In this document: positions 59,705-64,000 of the stretch, in pieces
Layout of the letters: the number at the start of each line of letters is the position of its first letter
Position numbering within the stretch: position 1 is the first letter of the stretch
Origin: Hyphomicrobium sp. CS1BSMeth3
Lineage (GTDB): Bacteria > Pseudomonadota > Alphaproteobacteria > Rhizobiales > Hyphomicrobiaceae
DNA: 64,000 nucleotides
Direction: 5' to 3'
Assembly (NCBI RefSeq): GCF_900117415.1
Contig: NZ_FPEI01000003.1
Span: forward strand, 1-64,000
Made by a program: the position numbers and the translations under genes
The notes under the pieces: generated by a model
The model's database searches: none
The model's input: the letters and a program-made list of their open reading frames with translations, nothing else
What the model was told of the DNA's origin: nothing

Positions 59705-61108
59705 ATGAGCGCCCGCATTCTCGGGATCGACCTTGCGCCGAGGAAGCTCGCGCTCGTCGTGCTCTTTGCATTGGCCGCGTTGATCGTCTCCCAGCTCCCG
59801 CCGCCTGCGGGCACGCCGAATGCCATGACCGGCCTCGCCATTGTCGCCTTCACGGTGGCGCTCTGGGCGACGGCAGCACTCCCGGCCCTGCACTCGGGTG
59901 CCATCTTCTTTGCTCTCGCACTCGCAACGAACATCGCCCCGACGATCCCGCTCCTCTCGGGCTTCTGGTCGAATGCTGCTGCGCTCGTCTTCGGCGGCCT
60001 GATGATCGGCGGCGCCGCCGAGCGCACGGGCCTCGGCCGCTATGTCGCGCGTGCACTCATGAGCGGCGTCGCGACCTATCCGCGCTTCATTGCCGGCGTG
60101 CTCATCGGCTCGGGCGCGTTGAGCTTCATCGTCCCGACGACCATGGGCCGCCTTGCGATCACATTGCCGATCCTGATGGCCGCTGCGAAAGAAGCCGGCT
60201 ACGCGCCGGGCTCGCGCGGCTACATCGGCATCATCCTCACGGCCGTCGCCGGCAACTACCTGACGAGCTACGCCATCCTGCCGGCGAACCTCACGAACAT
60301 CATTGCGCTCGGCGCACTCGAAGGCATGGGCGTTCCCACACTTCAATATGGCCCTTACCTGCTCATGTGCCTGCCGATCCTCGGCATCGTGAAAGGCCTC
60401 CTGTTCTGGGCGGCCGTCTGCCTGCTCCTGCCGGCGCCTCCGCCGCAGGTCGATACCGCCACCGAGGAGAGCCCGAATGCACTGAGCCCTGCCGCGCGGC
60501 GCCTCGCTGTCCTGCTCTCGATCACCGTGCTGCTCTGGATGCTCGACTTCGTCCACCACATAAAGCCGGGCTGGATCGCGCTGGCAGCCGGCTTGGTATG
60601 TCTCATCCCGGGCCTCGCCCTCGCCCGGCTCGAAGATGCGGTGGACCTCAACAAGCTCACGTCGGTCTTCTCGCTCGCGGCCGTGCTCGGCGTCGCGACC
60701 GTACTCACGCATTCCGGCGCCGGCACCATGATCGCGCAGGGCCTCACGCAGCTCGTGCCCGCGTCCGGCGCCACACCCGTCTATGGCTTCATGCTCATCA
60801 CGGTTGCAGCGTCCGTGATCGCGACATTCGCGACCGTCGTCGGCGCCATTGCCATCGTGACACCGACGCTGCCCGCCATCGAGGCCGCGAGCGGCCTGCC
60901 GATGACCGCCGGCATCATCGCCGAGCTGACCGGCCTGCAGGCCCTGTTCTTTCCTTTCGAAGCCGTCCCCGTCATGGTCGGCCTCATGATGGGCAAGGTC
61001 GCGGCGCCCTCCACGCTCAGGATCCTGATCCTGCTTGCGGTGACCGGTCTCATTGTCATCGCGCCCTTGCAGATCGCATGGCTCAAGATCCTCGGCGTCA
61101 TGCCATAG
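59705..61108 (+). CDS. DASS/SLC13-type anion permease
   Basis: 467 residues with about 11-12 hydrophobic helices in two repeats. SFIVPTTMGRLAITLPIL and the TNIIALGALEG stretch recall the SxTxxP-type motifs of divalent-anion:sodium symporters (SLC13), with FATVVGAIAIVTPTLPAI in the second half. Likely imports a di- or tricarboxylate; the substrate is not fixed. It follows xdhC by 75 bp and precedes the thiolase by 82 bp, in an apparent operon. Confidence 0.82.
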   Translation: MSARILGIDLAPRKLALVVLFALAALIVSQLPPPAGTPNAMTGLAIVAFTVALWATAALPALHSGAIFFALALATNIAPTIPLLSGFWSNAAALVFGGLMIGGAAERTGLGRYVARALMSGVATYPRFIAGVLIGSGALSFIVPTTMGRLAITLPILMAAAKEAGYAPGSRGYIGIILTAVAGNYLTSYAILPANLTNIIALGALEGMGVPTLQYGPYLLMCLPILGIVKGLLFWAAVCLLLPAPPPQVDTATEESPNALSPAARRLAVLLSITVLLWMLDFVHHIKPGWIALAAGLVCLIPGLALARLEDAVDLNKLTSVFSLAAVLGVATVLTHSGAGTMIAQGLTQLVPASGATPVYGFMLITVAASVIATFATVVGAIAIVTPTLPAIEAASGLPMTAGIIAELTGLQALFFPFEAVPVMVGLMMGKVAAPSTLRILILLAVTGLIVIAPLQIAWLKILGVMP

Positions 61109-61190
61109 GCCTCGCGCGGCCGGCAGCGGCGTGGCATGGTGGCGCCAACAATTCACAGCATCCCCTCAAGTCCCAGGGAAGGAGACGCAA

Positions 61191-62393
61191 ATGCTCGATG
61201 CCTACATCTATGACGGCGCCCGCACGCCTTTCGGCCGCCATGCCGGCAGCCTCTCGAAAGTCCGCCCGGACGACATGCTGGCGAGCGTCATCAAGGAAGT
61301 CGTCGGCCGTTCGCCCTTCGCTGCTGAAGCCATCGACGACGTGAACATGGGCTGCGCCAGCCAGGCCGGCGAGGACAGCCGCTGCATTGCGCGTCACGCG
61401 ATCCTGCTCGCCGGCTTGCCGATCGAGGTGCCGGGTGCGGTCTTCCAGCGCAACTGCGGCTCGGGCCTCAATGCCATCATCTCCTCGGCGCACGCCATCA
61501 CCTGCGGCGAAGGCGATGTGTTCGTCGCCGGCGGCGTCGAGAGCATGACGCGCGCGCCCTTCGTCGTCGGCAAGAGCGAGCAGGCCTTCGGCAAGGACTT
61601 CAAGGTATTCGATAGCGCCATCGGCGCGCGCTTCCCGAACCCGAAACTCGAGAAGGCCTTCGGCGCCGACACCATGCCCGAGACGGCCGACAATCTCGCC
61701 CGCGACTACCAGATCGCACGCGAGGACTGCGATGCCTACGCGATCAAGTCGCAGCAGTCCTATGCCAAGGCGAAGGCCGACGGATTCTTTGCAGGCGAGA
61801 TCAGCGCGCTCACCATCCCCGGCGTACGCGGCAAGCCCGATGTGGTCATCGCCGAGGACGAGCATCCGCGCCCGGAGACGACGCTCGACGCGCTCAAGAA
61901 GCTGCGCCCGCTCTACGAAGGCGGCGTGACCACGGCCGGCAATGCTTCGGGCATCAATGATGGTGCCGTGGCGCTCATGCTCGCGAGCCGCAAGGCCGGT
62001 GACAAAGCCGGCGCCAAGCCGATCGCGCGCATCGTCTCGTCGGGCGTCGCGGGCGTTGCTCCGCGCACCATGGGCTTCGGCCCCGTGCCCGCCGCCAAGA
62101 AGGCGCTCGAGCGCGCCGGCCTCGACATCAAGGACATGGACGTCATCGAGATCAACGAGGCCTTTGCCGCGCAGGTTCTCGCGTGCCTCAAGGGCCTCGA
62201 CGTCGATTTCAAGGACAGCCGCGTGAACCCGAATGGCGGCGCGATCGCCGTCGGCCATCCGCTCGGCGCCTCGGGCGGGCGCATCGCACTCACCGCCGCG
62301 CGCCAGCTTCAGCGCACGGGCGGCAAGTACGCGCTCGTCTCCATGTGCATTGGCGTCGGCCAGGGCATTGCCATGGTCATCGAGCGGGCTTGA
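61191..62393 (+). CDS. Acetyl-CoA acyltransferase, beta-ketoadipyl-CoA thiolase-like
   Basis: 400 residues. Active-site cysteine in QRNCGSGLNAII, GGAIAVGHPLGASGGRIAL with the catalytic histidine, and SMCIGVGQGIAM with the second cysteine. The MLDAYIYDGARTPFGRHAGSL start is characteristic of the PcaF branch (3-oxoadipyl-CoA thiolase), but ordinary 3-ketoacyl-CoA substrates are possible. AAGGAGA precedes ATG 61191. It closes the IclR-xdhC-permease unit and hints that a dicarboxylic or aromatic acid is the substrate. Confidence 0.9.
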   Translation: MLDAYIYDGARTPFGRHAGSLSKVRPDDMLASVIKEVVGRSPFAAEAIDDVNMGCASQAGEDSRCIARHAILLAGLPIEVPGAVFQRNCGSGLNAIISSAHAITCGEGDVFVAGGVESMTRAPFVVGKSEQAFGKDFKVFDSAIGARFPNPKLEKAFGADTMPETADNLARDYQIAREDCDAYAIKSQQSYAKAKADGFFAGEISALTIPGVRGKPDVVIAEDEHPRPETTLDALKKLRPLYEGGVTTAGNASGINDGAVALMLASRKAGDKAGAKPIARIVSSGVAGVAPRTMGFGPVPAAKKALERAGLDIKDMDVIEINEAFAAQVLACLKGLDVDFKDSRVNPNGGAIAVGHPLGASGGRIALTAARQLQRTGGKYALVSMCIGVGQGIAMVIERA

Positions 62394-62400
62394 TTTTTAT

Positions 62401-62738
62401 TTGCCGCGGGCTGCTGATCGCTTCGCGAGTGGGGCTTTCGCCCCACACCCCAACCGGGGGGGACACCCTCCCGGACCCACCCGCCTTTAATGACAATCGC
62501 GCTTGCGGCGAGCACACCATCATCCCCTCTCCCCGCTTGCGGGGAGAGGGTTAGGGTGAGGGGCAGCGGCATACGCTGACGTCGCGCAAGTTCCTGCCCC
62601 TCATCCCGACCTTCTCCCCGTAAGCACGGGGAGAAGGGGAAGTGGGGCGCCTCATACGCTGCACTGTCGATATGGCTGCCGTGGGCATCGTGCCACGCCA
62701 GAAAGCGGCAGCACCTCTTCCCAGCAGCCCGCGGCAAG
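62401..62738. repeat. Composite repeat with inverted R1 ends
   Basis: Starts TTGCCGCGGGCTGCTG and ends with its inverse CAGCAGCCCGCGGCAAG. Inside, in order: an R2 module (62454-62488), a REP-like double hairpin (62524-62639), and an inverted R1 copy (62664-62738). It occupies the whole 350-bp gap between the thiolase and the Sel1-like gene; nothing else is there. It is the most complete version of the mosaic seen in pieces at 13381-13642. Confidence 0.75.
62524..62639. repeat. REP-like double-hairpin element, copy 5
   Basis: CCCTCTCCCCG/CGGGGAGAGGG, TTAGGGTGAGGGGCAGC, GGCATACGCTGACG, inverted GCCCCTCATCCCGACC, CTTCTCCCCG/CGGGGAGAAGG. Nearly identical to the copies at 38918 and 44838. Confidence 0.88.
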
Positions 62739-62743
62739 AAAAA

Positions 62744-63793
62744 CTAAGGCCGCAGCGCGCTGATGCGCTGACGTGCGGCCTCGATGCCGCCGTCGAGAGC
62801 CTCGCGATAGAGTTCGATCGCTTTCGGCACCTCGGCGCGAACACTGCGCACGCCGCGCGCCGCGAGGAAATTCGGATCGTAGGTCTCGGCGAGCAGGAAG
62901 CGGGCCGCCGGCATCGCAGCGACGGTCTGATCCTCGAGCAGGCTGCGGGCCGTGCGGAAATCGCCGTCACCGATCAGGCGACGGGCATCATCGAGCATAG
63001 CCTCGGCCTTGGCCGCCTCGGACTGGACCGGCGTGGTCTCAACGGCCACCGGCTGCAGAACCGCCACGGCCGCTGAAGCCGTCGCCGGACGCTGCTGCGC
63101 CGGGCGCACGGCCTCGACGGGCACCATGATCGTGCCGGGCACTGCCGTTGCCGTCACCGGCGGCGGCGCCGTGACCGATAGCGCACGCGGCGTCTCGGCC
63201 ACCGGCTCGTGCACGGACGTAGCGACCGACGCCGAGGGCGTGGGCGCCGCTACGGCAAGCCCGAAATTGGCGGCCATCTGAGTGAACGAGCCGACGGGAT
63301 CGATCCGCCCTTTCTGCCAAAGCACGACGGGCACCGAGAGGGCGAGCCCGACGGTCAGGCCCAGCGCGGCGCCGGTAACGTGGCGCATGATGGCGCTCGG
63401 CGGCTGTGGCTGGATGGGTGAGAGCCATGATGTGGGCATGGGCTCAGGCATACGCAGACGCTCCTCTTGCTCATCCAGATCGAAATCCGTGAGGCGCCTG
63501 CCCCCCGGATTCACTGGATTCCCCCACGCGGCGTGCGTCCCGATCTGCTGGCCGTCCTGGAAGCGGGCCCGGAGTTCCTCGGCTGTCCGCGTGCGCGGAA
63601 ACCAGTCTCTCTCCGATGTGGCTTGCCGGGGTGGCATCTCGGTCGGCGGCAGGGCCCCCTTGGCCTGCTCGGCACCGCGGACAATGTCTCGCGCTTCGCC
63701 ATAAGCGCTTGCAGATGCGGCATTTCCATGGCGCCGGCCGAATTCGCGCGCGCTGCCTGGAACGACACTTTTGGCTGATGTCCGGCTGCTCAT
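62744..63793 (-). CDS. Membrane protein with Sel1-like C-terminal tail
   Basis: 349 residues. A ~130-residue charged cytoplasmic N-terminus, one transmembrane helix (~140-160: ALGLTVGLALSVPVVLW), a Pro/Ala/Val-rich periplasmic linker (~175-250), and a helical tail (~265-348: AMLDDARRLIGDGDFRTARSLL, ARFLLAETYDPNFLAARGV). The tail matches the end of the protein at 53422. ATG 63793 with GGGAGG upstream; an in-frame start at 63898 is less likely. Family not recognised. The 207 bp to the right window edge show no gene. Confidence 0.7.
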   Translation of the reverse strand: MSSRTSAKSVVPGSAREFGRRHGNAASASAYGEARDIVRGAEQAKGALPPTEMPPRQATSERDWFPRTRTAEELRARFQDGQQIGTHAAWGNPVNPGGRRLTDFDLDEQEERLRMPEPMPTSWLSPIQPQPPSAIMRHVTGAALGLTVGLALSVPVVLWQKGRIDPVGSFTQMAANFGLAVAAPTPSASVATSVHEPVAETPRALSVTAPPPVTATAVPGTIMVPVEAVRPAQQRPATASAAVAVLQPVAVETTPVQSEAAKAEAMLDDARRLIGDGDFRTARSLLEDQTVAAMPAARFLLAETYDPNFLAARGVRSVRAEVPKAIELYREALDGGIEAARQRISALRP

Positions 63794-64000
63794 CGGGCCT
63801 CCCAGTTCATCGCCGGCGCCGTTCCATGTGGCGCCAAGGCACTTGGGTGAACCCGCACGTACGTGCCCTCGAGCGCTTGCCTGCGCCCTGGGCTGCAAAC
63901 TGCACTACTGGAGACCCCGTCCCCCGAGCCGTTCGAGTACGCACCACACCCTGCCTCGCCCGATTTGCCCTTCCCTCGACCCCTCGCTGGGACAGCATCA

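Noticed and set aside
58658-61156. 832-codon open frame antisense to xdhC and the permease
   Set aside because: Charged, repetitive translation without a domain; the two plus-strand genes are clear.
63807-63998. 63-codon minus-strand frame at the right edge
   Set aside because: Arg/Gly-rich, no ribosome site, lies in the upstream region of the Sel1-like gene; treated as non-coding.

Overview
The window is high-GC chromosomal DNA of an alphaproteobacterium, most likely in the order Hyphomicrobiales. Supporting signs are an NDUFA12-type complex I accessory protein, DUF2155/DUF2794/DUF4169 genes, a phaA-phaB/phaR polyhydroxybutyrate locus, dnaG-rpoD in tandem, and a DnaG that has lost most of its zinc ligands. 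The genus cannot be fixed from the sequence alone. I saw no rRNA, tRNA, CRISPR array, prophage or intact insertion sequence.

Layout. 1-7.7 kb (minus): a truncated membrane GGDEF/EAL protein, a RimJ-like acetyltransferase, an M16 peptidase and thrC in one tightly packed operon, then a threonine dehydratase. 8-13.4 kb (plus): an MFS transporter, a secreted nuclease, rpsO-pnp and a small basic protein. 13.7-22.4 kb (minus): murF/murE outside any visible dcw cluster, then a glutamine amidotransferase, an SDR, a thiolase, an SH3 protein and a fatty-acid CoA ligase. 22.8-29.9 kb (plus): an acyl carrier protein and ketosynthase pair, an SDR, two acyl-CoA dehydrogenase subunits and a fused hydratase/3-hydroxyacyl-CoA dehydrogenase. 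The last three, with the ligase and thiolase on the other strand, resemble the pim (dicarboxylate beta-oxidation) gene set of Rhodopseudomonas. 29.9-34.4 kb: small envelope, complex I and metal-related genes, including a TerC-family membrane protein. 34.6-38.8 kb (minus): rpoD and dnaG. 39-46.8 kb: a molybdopterin cytidylyltransferase-like fusion, an altronate/galactarate dehydratase-family enzyme, a divergent PaaK-like ligase, an orphan branched-chain-type binding protein and a lone receiver protein. 47-50 kb: phaB, phaA and divergent phaR. 50-55.6 kb: a DUF2794/DUF4169/RHH operon, a DsrE lipoprotein, a TAXI binding protein, a Sel1-like secreted protein, DUF1330, yidD and a Fe-S scaffold. 56-62.4 kb (plus): folE, hisI, an IclR regulator, xdhC, a DASS-type permease and a thiolase. 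62.7-63.8 kb (minus): a second Sel1-like protein.

The most unusual content is in the gaps. There are at least three families of short palindromic repeats: composite REP-like double hairpins (six loci); two MITE-like elements with AGTGT/ACACT ends set in TA/CTAG targets (three loci, always paired); and palindromes between folE and hisI. Elements supply the stop codon of the TerC gene and of folE. Other points to check are an SDR with YxxxR in place of YxxxK, a CoA ligase without a recognisable P-loop, a GGDQF cyclase site beside an intact EAL domain, and a tail domain shared by two otherwise unlike secreted/membrane proteins. No clearly new multi-gene defence or biosynthetic system stands out. 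The ACP/ketosynthase pair embedded in the beta-oxidation cluster is the best candidate for undescribed biochemistry.
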